Shown here in pieces: positions 17,653 to 26,998 of a stretch of 64,000 bases of DNA; the stretch's first letter is position 1; every line of letters begins with the position of its first letter. This DNA is from Thiogranum sp963752745 (GTDB taxonomy: Bacteria > Pseudomonadota > Gammaproteobacteria > DSM-19610): the NCBI GenBank assembly GCA_963752745.1, contig CAVWAK010000023.1, forward strand, positions 73,384 to 137,383, in the 5' to 3' direction. A program made the translations under genes and the position numbers. Below the pieces are notes generated by a model, which was not told the origin of the DNA, searched no databases, and saw nothing but the letters and a program-made list of their open reading frames with translations.

Positions 17653-19638
17653 CTAGCTGATGACTTCGAGAGGATGAGAGGTTTCCGATTCGGGAGCTAC
17701 CATTTCAGGGCCTGCACTGTGCAGTGAATGGCGCAGCTGCTGCAGGGTGTCCAGTTGTTTTTTTATTTCCTGCAAGCTGGTATCGAGTTCCTTGATGCGT
17801 GTATCAATCGTATCACGGGATTCGCTGATTCGTCGCAAGGTCTCCAGGCGCTTCTCCATGATTGCCTTGTGTTCCTTTATTTGCCGTACCAGTGGATTCA
17901 TGACTTCCTTGAGCCAGTGGTCGGCATCCTGATTGGCCTTGAAGAACAGGCTGCGGGCGTGACTGACGAGCGAAATGAAGAATTTCTTGACGACGAAAGA
18001 TTGTTCGGTAGCGGTCGTCACCGGGCTGCGCCGGAATGCTTCGGCTTCCTGGTAGAGACGTTCAAGCTCCGTAGAAAACGGCGCTACGGAAAACTGCTTG
18101 GGCATGATTTGTGGAAGGCCGTGTTCTTCGTGAAATTTCTTGTAGGTGGCACGGATCAACATGCGCGTCTGCTCGGCATGGCCGCTGACCTGTTCCATGG
18201 TGTCGCGTGCGCCGTCAAAGAAGGTTTCCATACCGCGTTTCATTCCAGCGGTCGTCCAGCTCTTGGTCATGGACTCCCTGGTTTTGTTGATCAAGCGGTC
18301 CAGGTTGTCCATGCTCAGGGTGTCCAGCATGTTGCGTGCCTGGTTCTGCAGCAGGCGTCGACTGTTCTGGAAGCTTTCGACATTGCGCAGGTAGGCAGTC
18401 TGTTCTTCTCGCGACTTGCTCATCAGGTGCATGATGACATCCGCGTTCTTACCTCGCAGCGAGCGCAGTTCGGCAAGCTGTTCGTCGGTTTTTGTCTTGC
18501 GGGTTTCCAGTATGGCGAGGTTGTCGTCGATCAAACCACCGATCTGGCTGACGAGTGTTTCGCGCACAATTTCCTGTTTTCCTGGTAATACCTGTTCGGC
18601 CAGAAAATCTTCCAGTGTATGCAGGCGGCTTTTTTGCAACAGGTGTTCATCGTTGCGAATTTTGGCGAGCAAACCTTTCTGGGCAGAAATCGGGAAGACG
18701 CGGCTGACGTCGACCTGCAGCTGTTCTGCCGTAGACTGGCGCTGTGATTCTATACTGGCGTTGACGCTGGACGAGTCTTTGAGTTCGTCCCAAAGGGTGT
18801 CTATTTTGTTGAGCACCACAACCAGGTTGTTGTCTGAGCGGTCGCTTATTTTGCGAATATGATGCTGCCACATTTCCATGTCACTGCGAGTTACACCGGT
18901 ATCAGCGCCGAGCAAGAACAGTATCGCCTGGGCAGCGGGAAGCATGTTCAGGGTCAGCTCTGGTTCGTGACCCATGGCATTCAGCCCGGGGGTATCCAGT
19001 ACCACCAGGCCCTGCTTTAGCAGTTCGTGAGGGAAGCTGATCAGCGCATGGCGCCAGTGTGGAATCTCGACCTGTGCCGGTGGCTGTTTGTGTGCCTGAA
19101 AATAAGGGTCAGTTTGCTCGTCGTAAAGCCCCAGTTCGCGAGCACGGGCGACCGGAACCTGCTTGGTTTTGATTACTTCGTGCAGTGCCTCGGCAACCTG
19201 GTCAGTGTTGTTTACGTCGAGTGTGATCTGTGTCCAGTGAATCGGTTCATGTCGAAAATCCGCGATGCTCTGATCCTGTAACCGGGTTTCAATAGGTAGC
19301 AGGTGTATGTATGCCTGCTCGTTGTCGCGGTCGTAAAACAGTTCCGTTGGACACATCGTGGTGCGTCCGGCATCGGAAGGTAGCAGGCGCTGACCATAGT
19401 GAGAAAAGAACAACGCATTGATCAGCTCGGTTTTGCCGCGCGAGAACTCAGCGACAAAGGCAACGGTCAGGCTGTCTTTGCGTAATGCGTCTATGGCTTC
19501 AAATATTGTGAATTCCTGGTCCGGCGTGGCCAGGTTGTGGCTTTCCAGCCAGGATTGAAACTGTCCAACGGTCTCAATGAGACGTTCGCGCCAGGAGTTG
19601 TAGCTGTGTATGCGTTTATCAAGTTGGTCTTGCTTCAT
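17653..19638 (-). CDS. Bacterial dynamin-like GTPase
   Basis: A 661-residue large GTPase. G1 is AEFSRGKT (residues 63-70), G2 is likely the Thr-rich GRTTMCPTE, G3 is DTPG (215-218) and G4 is NKID (277-280). The rest is long helical, coiled-coil-like sequence (about 340-640) typical of the stalk of dynamin-family proteins, with no clear transmembrane paddle. Bacterial dynamin-like proteins remodel or protect membranes; some act in phage defence or membrane stress, others are housekeeping. It is a single gene rather than the tandem pair seen in many bacteria, and its neighbours give no function. Confidence 0.85.
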   Translation of the reverse strand: MKQDQLDKRIHSYNSWRERLIETVGQFQSWLESHNLATPDQEFTIFEAIDALRKDSLTVAFVAEFSRGKTELINALFFSHYGQRLLPSDAGRTTMCPTELFYDRDNEQAYIHLLPIETRLQDQSIADFRHEPIHWTQITLDVNNTDQVAEALHEVIKTKQVPVARARELGLYDEQTDPYFQAHKQPPAQVEIPHWRHALISFPHELLKQGLVVLDTPGLNAMGHEPELTLNMLPAAQAILFLLGADTGVTRSDMEMWQHHIRKISDRSDNNLVVVLNKIDTLWDELKDSSSVNASIESQRQSTAEQLQVDVSRVFPISAQKGLLAKIRNDEHLLQKSRLHTLEDFLAEQVLPGKQEIVRETLVSQIGGLIDDNLAILETRKTKTDEQLAELRSLRGKNADVIMHLMSKSREEQTAYLRNVESFQNSRRLLQNQARNMLDTLSMDNLDRLINKTRESMTKSWTTAGMKRGMETFFDGARDTMEQVSGHAEQTRMLIRATYKKFHEEHGLPQIMPKQFSVAPFSTELERLYQEAEAFRRSPVTTATEQSFVVKKFFISLVSHARSLFFKANQDADHWLKEVMNPLVRQIKEHKAIMEKRLETLRRISESRDTIDTRIKELDTSLQEIKKQLDTLQQLRHSLHSAGPEMVAPESETSHPLEVIS

Positions 19639-19806
19639 GCAACGAATTCCCGCTGTTTATTTTTTACACGCCGATGTATGCCACTGCACCTTTAGTGCAC
19701 CTGGCTATGTAACGGCCGTTGGATACGAGGCTTTAAGTTGATTTATGAACAAGTTAGCGAATGCCCGGTTACTGCCGGGAGGTTATGCGGGAAGTCGCGG
19801 TGGCGA

Positions 19807-20097
19807 TCAGGTTTCAGGGGGTGTGACGCCTTCCGGCAGGCGACAGGGGGCGTTGATTCCAATGAGTTTGTCGCGGCAGGTCGCGCCGCCGAGGAGGCTG
19901 ACCTGTCGTAATGGTACCTGGCAAATTTTCGCCATAAATTTCAATAAGCTCTTGTTAGCCTGGCCATCAACTGGCGGTGCCGCAAGGCGAATTTTCAGGC
20001 GTCCGGCATATTCCCCGATAATTTCGTCCTTGCTTGCGCGTGGCTGCAGGCGGATGTCCAGCATCAGCGTGTCATGCTGCCAGCGATACCAGCCCAA
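19807..20097 (-). CDS. yggU: YggU family (DUF167) protein
   Basis: A 96-residue DUF167 protein. Family features are the N-terminal LMLDIRLQPRASKDEIIGEYAGRLKIRLAAPPVDG and NKSLLKFMAKICQVP. Function unknown; it is conserved next to yggT and proC in gammaproteobacteria. It starts four bases after the yggT stop and so ends the proC-yggT-yggU operon. Confidence 0.92.
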   Translation of the reverse strand: MGWYRWQHDTLMLDIRLQPRASKDEIIGEYAGRLKIRLAAPPVDGQANKSLLKFMAKICQVPLRQVSLLGGATCRDKLIGINAPCRLPEGVTPPET

Positions 20098-20101
20098 CGT
20101 A

Positions 20102-20671
20102 TTATTGAGCTAGCGCGTACAAGGGGGGTAACAGCAACAGCTTGATCAGCTGGATAGCAATCAGTGCTACGAGGGGTGACAAGTCCATACCTGAAATCGG
20201 CGGGATCAGGCGTCGACAGGGTCTTAGCACCGGTTCGGTCAGGCTGTAGAGCAGTGAGACGGCGGGATTATAGGTGCCGGGATTGATCCAGCTGATAATG
20301 ACCTGGATAAGGATCGAGAACAGCAATACATTAAGAAATAACGAAAACAGTTCGGCAACAGAGAGTATCAACAGCGCTCCAATGGAGAAGGAGCCGCCAC
20401 GCAGTAACGCGATCAGGGTAAAGGACAGCATCTGCAGCGCCAGCATTAAAAACAATGTGCTGGTATCCAGTTTGCCAACGCTGGGTAGAATGCGACGCAG
20501 CGGTTTCAGTGGCGGATCGGTGGCCTTGACTATGAACTGGCTGACCGGGTTATAGAAATCGGCGCGTACAACTGCGAGTAAAAAACGCAGCATGACCAGT
20601 AGAATATACAGCCCAAACAGGGTGTTAATCAGAAAATCGATGGGGTTGGTGACGTAGTTGCTGCCCATCAT
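20102..20671 (-). CDS. yggT: YggT family membrane protein
   Basis: A 189-residue protein made of two YggT repeats, each a pair of hydrophobic helices followed by NPxxxxxxxxxPxLxPxRR-type sequence (FYNPVSQFIVKATDPPLKPLRRILP and TYNPAVSLLYSLTEPVLRPCRRLIP). Members have been linked to osmotic tolerance and, in cyanobacteria and plastids, to nucleoid or division functions; the role here is not established. It overlaps proC by four bases (ATGA), which implies coupled translation. Confidence 0.93.
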   Translation of the reverse strand: MMGSNYVTNPIDFLINTLFGLYILLVMLRFLLAVVRADFYNPVSQFIVKATDPPLKPLRRILPSVGKLDTSTLFLMLALQMLSFTLIALLRGGSFSIGALLILSVAELFSLFLNVLLFSILIQVIISWINPGTYNPAVSLLYSLTEPVLRPCRRLIPPISGMDLSPLVALIAIQLIKLLLLPPLYALAQ

Positions 20672-21495
20672 TCGCCCCCCAGTTGATCTGCCAGTTCGCG
20701 CGACCGGTCGCGCGCTGCGGTTAACGCGTCAACGAACAGCGCCCTGAGCTTGCCGTCTTCGAAAACTTCGAGGGCCCGCTCAGTGGTGCCGCCTGGCGAG
20801 GTCACCCGCTGGCGCAGGACAGCTGTATCGTCGTTACTTTCCAGGGCCATTTTGGCAGCGCCGAGTGCTGTCTGCAGCGTCAGCAACCGGGAAGTCTGGC
20901 GACCGAGGCCGAGTGTGATGCCGGCTTCCTCAAGCGCTTCCATAACCAGGAAAAAATACGCCGGGCCACTGCCGGATAATGCGGTTACCGCGTCAAGAAG
21001 TTCTTCATCATCAACCCATACTGTGAGGCCGGCGGCTCTCAGAATGCTCTCGGCCAGATCTTTTTGCTCGTTTGATACTTTCCGGGTCGCAAACAGTGCG
21101 GTTGCGCCGGTCTGCACCAGTGCCGGGGTATTCGGCATGCAGCGTACAACGGCACAGTTTCCACCGAGCCAGCGCTCCAGGTCGCTGCTGCGTACCCCGG
21201 CTGCTATAGAAATTACCAGTGGACACGATTGTTGTATTTGATCAGCGATGCTGCTCGCTACTTCGCGCAGAATCTGGGGTTTGACGGCCAGTACTACGAC
21301 ATCCCGTCCAGCCAGTATCGCCCGGTTGTCGGTATCGGTACTGACCTTGCAGTGGGCCGTCAGAACGCCTAGTTGGTGGGCATCGGGATCGGATACGCCG
21401 ATTACGGCAGGATCCCAGCCGTCTGCGATCAGGCCACCCACCAGGCTGCGTGCCATGTTACCTGCGCCGATGAAGGCGAGTCGTTGCTGTGTCAT
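20668..21495 (-). CDS. proC: Pyrroline-5-carboxylate reductase
   Basis: Catalyses the last step of proline synthesis, NAD(P)H-dependent reduction of pyrroline-5-carboxylate. A 275-residue protein with the Rossmann motif FIGAGNMARSLVGGL at the N-terminus, VVRCMPNTPALVQTGAT, the substrate-site sequence ALSGSGPAYFF and the C-terminal VTSPGGTTERAL. It heads the proC-yggT-yggU operon and is divergent from pilT. The yggS gene that often lies between proC and pilT in related genomes is absent. Confidence 0.97.
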   Translation of the reverse strand: MTQQRLAFIGAGNMARSLVGGLIADGWDPAVIGVSDPDAHQLGVLTAHCKVSTDTDNRAILAGRDVVVLAVKPQILREVASSIADQIQQSCPLVISIAAGVRSSDLERWLGGNCAVVRCMPNTPALVQTGATALFATRKVSNEQKDLAESILRAAGLTVWVDDEELLDAVTALSGSGPAYFFLVMEALEEAGITLGLGRQTSRLLTLQTALGAAKMALESNDDTAVLRQRVTSPGGTTERALEVFEDGKLRALFVDALTAARDRSRELADQLGGE

Positions 21496-21659
21496 GACGG
21501 AAACGATACAGGATCATAAATGCCTGATTCAAGCAGTTATTTATGATCTCTGCTGTTGCAGGCGACGAGCAGGTACACTAGTGCTGTTGTGGCTGTGAAA
21601 GGGTCAAGTTCTGATCGCAGCTGACGATAAGGAACCCGGAACTACTAAAGGGAAAGCGC

Positions 21660-22697
21660 ATGGATATTGCCGAGTTACTCGCCTTCAGCGTCAAAAATAA
21701 TGCCTCCGATCTGCATATTTCCGCGGGTATGCCACCGATGATCCGCGTTGATGGCGATATTCGCCGAATCAATGTGCCATCTCTGGACCATAAAACTGTC
21801 CACGGCCTGATCTACGACATCATGAACGATAAGCAGCGTAAGGATTTCGAAGAGTTCCTGGAAACAGATTTCTCGTTCGAAATCCCTAATTTAGCGCGCT
21901 TCCGTGTCAACGCTTTTAACCACAATCGTGGTGCGGGCGGGGTGTTCCGAACCATTCCATCGACAATTCTGTCGCTTGAGGAACTGGGCTGCCCGGTTGG
22001 CTTCAAGGAGATTGCCGACCAGCCACGCGGCATTGTGCTGGTGACCGGACCGACCGGTTCTGGTAAGTCAACGACGTTGGCCGCAATGATGGATCACGTC
22101 AACAATGAGCGGTTCGAGCATATCCTGACTATCGAGGATCCCATCGAATTCGTCCATGAAAGTAAAAAATGCCTCGTCAACCAGCGTGAGGTCCATCGCG
22201 ATACACATGGTTTTAACGAAGCACTGCGCTCCGCATTGCGTGAAGACCCGGACATTATTCTGGTCGGCGAATTGCGTGACCTGGAGACCATTCGTCTTGC
22301 TCTGACGGCAGCCGAAACCGGTCACCTGGTGTTCGGTACCCTGCATACCAGTTCCGCGGCCAAGACCATCGACCGTATTATCGACGTATTCCCGGCTGCA
22401 GAAAAAACCATGGTGCGCTCCATGCTGTCCGAATCGTTACGAGCAGTTATTTCGCAGACACTATTGAAGAAAACCGGCGGCGGACGTATCGCTGCACACG
22501 AAATCATGATTGGCACACCGGCCATTCGTAACCTTATTCGTGAGGACAAGGTAGCGCAGATGTATTCAGCCATCCAGACGGGCCAGTCCGTTGGCATGCA
22601 GACGCTCGACCAGAACTTGCAGGAACTGGTGGCTCGCAACCTGATTAGTCGAATTGACGCCAGGTCCAAGGCTATGAATAAAGAAATGTTCCGTTAA
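21660..22697 (+). CDS. pilT: Type IV pilus retraction ATPase PilT
   Basis: A hexameric ATPase of the inner membrane that drives pilus depolymerisation and hence twitching motility. 345 residues, with an N-terminal PAS-like domain, Walker A GPTGSGKS (130-137), Asp box IEDPIEF, Walker B LVGELRDLET, His box (TGHLVFGTLHTSSA) and the PilT-specific C-terminal AIRNLIRE sequence needed for retraction. pilU follows after 19 bases. The Chp system that controls pilus motors lies 9 kb downstream. Confidence 0.98.
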   Translation: MDIAELLAFSVKNNASDLHISAGMPPMIRVDGDIRRINVPSLDHKTVHGLIYDIMNDKQRKDFEEFLETDFSFEIPNLARFRVNAFNHNRGAGGVFRTIPSTILSLEELGCPVGFKEIADQPRGIVLVTGPTGSGKSTTLAAMMDHVNNERFEHILTIEDPIEFVHESKKCLVNQREVHRDTHGFNEALRSALREDPDIILVGELRDLETIRLALTAAETGHLVFGTLHTSSAAKTIDRIIDVFPAAEKTMVRSMLSESLRAVISQTLLKKTGGGRIAAHEIMIGTPAIRNLIREDKVAQMYSAIQTGQSVGMQTLDQNLQELVARNLISRIDARSKAMNKEMFR

Positions 22698-22716
22698 TTA
22701 CAGCTTAGGAAACAGC

Positions 22717-23832
22717 ATGGATTTTAACTCCTTACTGAAGATGATGGTTCACAAGGGCGCTTCTGACCTGTTTATCACCGCAGGTATGCCGCCCAGCATG
22801 AAAATAAACGGGCGTCTTAAGCCGGTTTCCCAGTCGACGCTGACACCGGAGCAGGCTCGCGAAGTGGTGCTTAGCGTGATGACTGCCGACCAGCGCAAGG
22901 AATACGATACCAAGCACGAATGTAACTTTGCTATCAGTGCCTCGGGTGTGGGGCGCTTCCGCGTCAGTGCTTTTTACCAGCGCAATCACTGCGGTATGGT
23001 TTTGCGCCGCATAGAGACAAAAATTCCGTCAATCGAAGACCTGAGTCTGCCACCTATTATCAAGAACCTGGCCATGACCAAGCGTGGCCTGATTGTATTT
23101 GTCGGCGCAACCGGCACGGGTAAATCAACTTCGTTGGCTTCCATGATCGGTTACCGCAATCACAACAGTACCGGGCACATTATTACTATCGAAGACCCTA
23201 TCGAGTTCGTGCACCAGCACGCCGGCTGCATCGTCACCCAACGTGAGGTAGGTATCGATACTGATTCTTTTGATACAGCATTAAAGAATACCTTGCGTCA
23301 GGCTCCGGATATCATTTTGATCGGCGAGATTCGTACCCGCGAAACCATGGATCATGCTATTGCCTTTGCTGAAACCGGGCATTTGTGTCTGGCCACGCTG
23401 CATGCCAACAATGCTAACCAGGCAATGGACCGTATTATCAACTTTTTCCCGGAAGAGCGCCGCGGTCAGTTGTTAATGGATTTGTCGCTAAATCTTAAGG
23501 CCATTCTGGCGCAGCAGTTGATTCCCACACCGGATGGTAAAGGGCGCTGCGTTGCGGTGGAGGTGCTGATCAATACACCGCTGATGGCAGACTTGATCCG
23601 TAAGGGTGAGGTCCACAATCTCAAGGATTTGATGAAGCGCTCTAGCCAGCAGGGGATGAAAACCTTTGACCAGGCACTCTACGCACTTTATCGTGAAGGC
23701 GAAATCACGCAGGACGATGCGCTTCAATACGCTGATTCAGCCAACGAGGTTCGCCTGATGATCAAGCTGAAAGATAACGAAGTGGATTCGAATAGCGCGC
23801 TCGAAGGCGTGACACTGGTTGAAACGCCCTAG
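22717..23832 (+). CDS. pilU: PilT-like retraction ATPase PilU
   Basis: A 371-residue PilT paralogue that assists retraction, working through PilT under load. Walker A GATGTGKS, ITIEDPIEFVHQHAG, LIGEIRTRETMDHAI and TGHLCLATLHANNANQ are all present. In place of the PilT AIRNLIRE sequence it has TPLMADLIRKGE, and the C-terminal tail is longer, as expected for PilU. It is translated 19 bases after pilT in the standard pilTU operon and faces the convergent pyrK-like gene. Confidence 0.97.
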   Translation: MDFNSLLKMMVHKGASDLFITAGMPPSMKINGRLKPVSQSTLTPEQAREVVLSVMTADQRKEYDTKHECNFAISASGVGRFRVSAFYQRNHCGMVLRRIETKIPSIEDLSLPPIIKNLAMTKRGLIVFVGATGTGKSTSLASMIGYRNHNSTGHIITIEDPIEFVHQHAGCIVTQREVGIDTDSFDTALKNTLRQAPDIILIGEIRTRETMDHAIAFAETGHLCLATLHANNANQAMDRIINFFPEERRGQLLMDLSLNLKAILAQQLIPTPDGKGRCVAVEVLINTPLMADLIRKGEVHNLKDLMKRSSQQGMKTFDQALYALYREGEITQDDALQYADSANEVRLMIKLKDNEVDSNSALEGVTLVETP

Positions 23833-23857
23833 CTGCTAAAGAGTCAACTACAGTTAT

Positions 23858-24730
23858 TCACTGAAATACAGTATAGGCATCGAATACAGGGCCATCTACA
23901 CAGACTCGCTTCATCGCCGGGCCGGCATCGGTGCTAACCTTTACAACACAGCCAGCACAGCCGCCAACGGCGCAGGCCATGTATTCTTCCAGGGATACCT
24001 GGCATGGTAAATTGTACTCGCGTGCCAATGCCGCAACTGCTTCCAGCATGGGGTGCGGGCCACAGCTGAAAATCTCCACCTGCATGCGCTGTTCATCGTT
24101 GAGAGCGTTGAGCCAGGTTCGCGCCAGGTCGGTGATATAGCCTTCGTAACAACCCGGGTAACCCTGCAGGCTGGCGAGTCGACTGGGAATTCCCCAGTCC
24201 TCAAGCAAAGGCATGCTGCCGATTACGCCATCGGGTATGCCGGGCAGCATAATCCTGGAAGGTTGATGCCGAAATGGAAATGGTACTTCAGAGCCTAGAA
24301 GCACCAATGGCTTGAAGTCACTGGTTTGTTTCAGGTGTTCGGCCAGAAAAAGCATCGGCGGCATACCGACTCCGCCGCCCAGCAGAAGGCTGCGAGGGCG
24401 TTCCGGATGAGGCGTGAACGGATGCCCGATTGGTCCCAGTACACTTATGGTTTGTCCAGTCTGACGACGTGACAGTAAGCGGGTGCCTTCACCAACCGCC
24501 TTGTAAAGAAAATCTACCCAGCCGCTGTCGGGATCAACGCGCATGATCGATAGCGGTCGGCGCATCGCCAGCGCGGGATCACAATTCAGGTGTGCGAACT
24601 GGCCGGCGCGCGCTGTTGCAGCACAGGCTGGAGCCTGAAGTCTAAGTATGTATTGGTCACCGTCGAACGCTTGCTGCGAGATGATCTCGGCCTCTTCCAG
24701 TTCGATGGTGTCACGATGCGGCTTGTGCAT
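23858..24730 (-). CDS. pyrK: PyrK-like dihydroorotate dehydrogenase electron transfer subunit (FAD/2Fe-2S)
   Basis: A 290-residue ferredoxin-reductase-fold protein: FAD-binding MRRPLSIMRV, NAD-binding LLGGGVGMPPMLFLAE, CGPHPML, and a C-terminal cysteine cluster (CAVGGCAGC plus a later C in RVCVDGPVF) that binds a 2Fe-2S centre in PyrK. In class 1B systems PyrK passes electrons from PyrD to NAD. No pyrD gene lies in this window, so its partner is unknown. The gene follows pyrC' by eight bases, at the end of the pyrR-pyrB-pyrC' operon, which supports a pyrimidine role. Confidence 0.85.
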   Translation of the reverse strand: MHKPHRDTIELEEAEIISQQAFDGDQYILRLQAPACAATARAGQFAHLNCDPALAMRRPLSIMRVDPDSGWVDFLYKAVGEGTRLLSRRQTGQTISVLGPIGHPFTPHPERPRSLLLGGGVGMPPMLFLAEHLKQTSDFKPLVLLGSEVPFPFRHQPSRIMLPGIPDGVIGSMPLLEDWGIPSRLASLQGYPGCYEGYITDLARTWLNALNDEQRMQVEIFSCGPHPMLEAVAALAREYNLPCQVSLEEYMACAVGGCAGCVVKVSTDAGPAMKRVCVDGPVFDAYTVFQ

Positions 24731-24738
24731 GCGCAGGT

Positions 24739-26025
24739 TCAGTCCTTACGGTAAATTATTTCGCCATCCAGCAGGGTATAGCGCACCTGCCCCTGCATCT
24801 CCCAGCCACGGAACGGTGTATTTTTGCCCTGGCTATGCATGCTGTCCGCGTTGAGTTGCCAGGTAGCCGCAGGATCGTAGATGCAGATGTCGGCTGCACG
24901 GCCAACACTGAGCTCACCGTAGGGCAGGTTTAGAATTTTCGCCGGACCGCTGGTGATTCGGGCAATAGCATCTTGCAGCAGAAGGTGGTTTTCTTCTGCA
25001 AGTTTCAGCGTCAGCGGTAGTAGTGAATCGAGGCCGGATGCACCAGGCTCGGTAGCCGGGAAGGGGGCTAGTTTGGCATCACTGTCGTGAGGCTGGTGGT
25101 CAGAACATATCGCTGAGAGTGTGCCGCTGGACAGGCTTTCGCGCAATCCGTCCCTGTCTGCCTGGGTCCGCAATGGCGGGATAAAGTGGTAGTCGGCACT
25201 GAAATCGATGGTATCCAGCTCACTGAGGTACAGGTTGGGGACGGCGACATCGGCACTGACCGGGATATTGTCGAACTGGGCGCGTGCCACCATGCGGACA
25301 GCGCGTTGGGTGGTTAGTCTGCAGAAGTGGGCGCGTACACCGGTTTGCTGAATAAGCGCCAAATCACGTGCCACTGCTACAGTCTCGGCAGCCTCCGGTA
25401 TTCCGGGCAAACCAAGCCGGGTCGATATATGACCCTCATGCATACAGCCATTTGCAGACAGTGAGGCATCGTTTGCATGCAGAAAGACGGTCAGGTCGAA
25501 GGTGGCTGCATACTCGAATGCATGGCGCTGGACCAGTGTTGATGCCAGTGGTTTGAGAGCATTACTGACGCCGATGCAGCCCGCCGATTTTAGCGCGTAC
25601 ATTTCGCTCAGGTGTTCGCCATCCAGGTCGCGGGTCAGGGCTCCGAGGCTGAATATGCGCGCTGCACCCACCTGTCGGGCGCGGTAGCGGATCAGTTCGA
25701 TGACTGCCGGTGTATCAATGACCGGGTCAGTGTCCGGCGGGCAGCAGAGTGTGGTAATGCCGCTGGCCGCCGCGGCACGGCACTCGCTGTCGATGCTGGC
25801 CTTGTATTCCTGGCCAGGCTCTCGAAGCCGGGTGCTCAGATCAATCAGGCCGGGGATCGCCACCAGGCCAGTGGCATCCACCTCGATGTCGCTTTGGAAG
25901 CCGTCCGGCGCTTCTCCGATTGCGATCATGCAGCCATTGGCAATATACAGATCCAGCGTGTCGTTGATCCGGTTTTCCGGGTCTATCAGTCTGCTACCGG
26001 AGATTCTTATTCTCGGCTTAGGCAT
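24739..26025 (-). CDS. pyrC': Dihydroorotase-like protein PyrC', probably non-catalytic
   Basis: A 428-residue amidohydrolase-fold protein of the dihydroorotase family. The metal-binding HxH of active enzymes (DxHxHxRxPG) reads D-L-S64-T-R66-L-R-E-P-G here, and the usual CHVST motif reads CRLTT, so three metal-ligand histidines are lost. SDHQPH keeps its Asp. This matches the inactive PyrC' (PyrX) that forms a structural dodecamer with aspartate transcarbamoylase in pseudomonads. Its start overlaps the pyrB stop by eight bases, consistent with a co-translated complex. A catalytic PyrC must be encoded elsewhere. Confidence 0.9.
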   Translation of the reverse strand: MPKPRIRISGSRLIDPENRINDTLDLYIANGCMIAIGEAPDGFQSDIEVDATGLVAIPGLIDLSTRLREPGQEYKASIDSECRAAAASGITTLCCPPDTDPVIDTPAVIELIRYRARQVGAARIFSLGALTRDLDGEHLSEMYALKSAGCIGVSNALKPLASTLVQRHAFEYAATFDLTVFLHANDASLSANGCMHEGHISTRLGLPGIPEAAETVAVARDLALIQQTGVRAHFCRLTTQRAVRMVARAQFDNIPVSADVAVPNLYLSELDTIDFSADYHFIPPLRTQADRDGLRESLSSGTLSAICSDHQPHDSDAKLAPFPATEPGASGLDSLLPLTLKLAEENHLLLQDAIARITSGPAKILNLPYGELSVGRAADICIYDPAATWQLNADSMHSQGKNTPFRGWEMQGQVRYTLLDGEIIYRKD

Positions 26026-26998
26026 GGTTATCCTGCGTAGTCGACTGTTGCATCGCCATCGACATGACAGCCATGCGTATGGCGATACCGGAAGTCACCT
26101 GCTGAAGTATGACCGAGCGAGGGCCATCCGCTACCTGTGAATCAATCTCTACGCCGCGGTTAATCGGACCGGGGTGCATAACAGTGACGTCTGGCCTGGC
26201 CATAGACAGCTTTTCCTCGGTCAAACCATACAACTGGTAATATTCGTGCTCACTTGGCAGGAGAGCACCTTCCATGCGTTCATTTTGCAGGCGCAGCATG
26301 ATAACGACATCCACGTCCCGAAGGCCTTCGCGCATGTCATGAAAAACACGTACTCCCAGGGATTCGACATGTGCAGGCACGAGGGTGCGTGGTGCGATAA
26401 CCCGTACGTCGCCAGTGTTCAGCATATTCAGTCCATGAATTTGTGAGCGGGCTACCCGGGAGTGAGCGATGTCGCCAACGATCGCCACAGACAGGCGCCC
26501 AAAGTCAGCGCCTTTTTCCCGGCGAATGGTGAATATATCAAGCATGGCCTGGGTGGGGTGTGCATGACGGCCATCGCCAGCATTGATAACGCTGACGTGT
26601 GGTTGTACCTGCCGGGCAATAAAGTGTGCGGTGCCGCTATCGCTGTGTCGTACCACAAACATATCAACGTGCATGGCTTCGAGATTGCGCAGGGTATCCA
26701 GCAACGTTTCCCCTTTTACGGTTGCCGATGAGTTTACGTTGATGTTTAGAACGTCGGCCGAAAGCCGTTTGGCGGCCAGTTCGAATGTGGTACGTGTGCG
26801 GGTGCTGGCTTCGAAAAACAGATTTACGATGGTCTTGCCACGTAGCAGGGGCACTTTCTTGACCGACTGCTCGGTGACACCGGCAAAAGATTCTGCGGTG
26901 TCGAGAATTTCTGTCAGCAGTTCCCTGGACAGGCCCTCGGTAGACAGAAAATGCCGCAGGCGTCCGTCTTTGCGTACCTGGATATTGGTGTTACTCAT
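26018..26998 (-). CDS. pyrB: Aspartate carbamoyltransferase catalytic subunit
   Basis: Condenses carbamoyl phosphate with aspartate, the committed step of pyrimidine synthesis. 326 residues, with the carbamoyl-phosphate motif FEASTRTR, then HPTQAMLDIFT, and VMHPGPINRGVEI near the C-terminus. There is no pyrI-type regulatory subunit nearby; instead the adjacent pyrC' supplies the partner in this class of enzyme. It overlaps pyrR by four bases and pyrC' by eight. Confidence 0.97.
   Translation of the reverse strand: MSNTNIQVRKDGRLRHFLSTEGLSRELLTEILDTAESFAGVTEQSVKKVPLLRGKTIVNLFFEASTRTRTTFELAAKRLSADVLNINVNSSATVKGETLLDTLRNLEAMHVDMFVVRHSDSGTAHFIARQVQPHVSVINAGDGRHAHPTQAMLDIFTIRREKGADFGRLSVAIVGDIAHSRVARSQIHGLNMLNTGDVRVIAPRTLVPAHVESLGVRVFHDMREGLRDVDVVIMLRLQNERMEGALLPSEHEYYQLYGLTEEKLSMARPDVTVMHPGPINRGVEIDSQVADGPRSVILQQVTSGIAIRMAVMSMAMQQSTTQDNHA

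Noticed and set aside
17728..18588. 286-codon plus-strand frame opposite the dynamin-like gene
   Set aside because: Antisense shadow with composition mirrored from the coiled-coil region.
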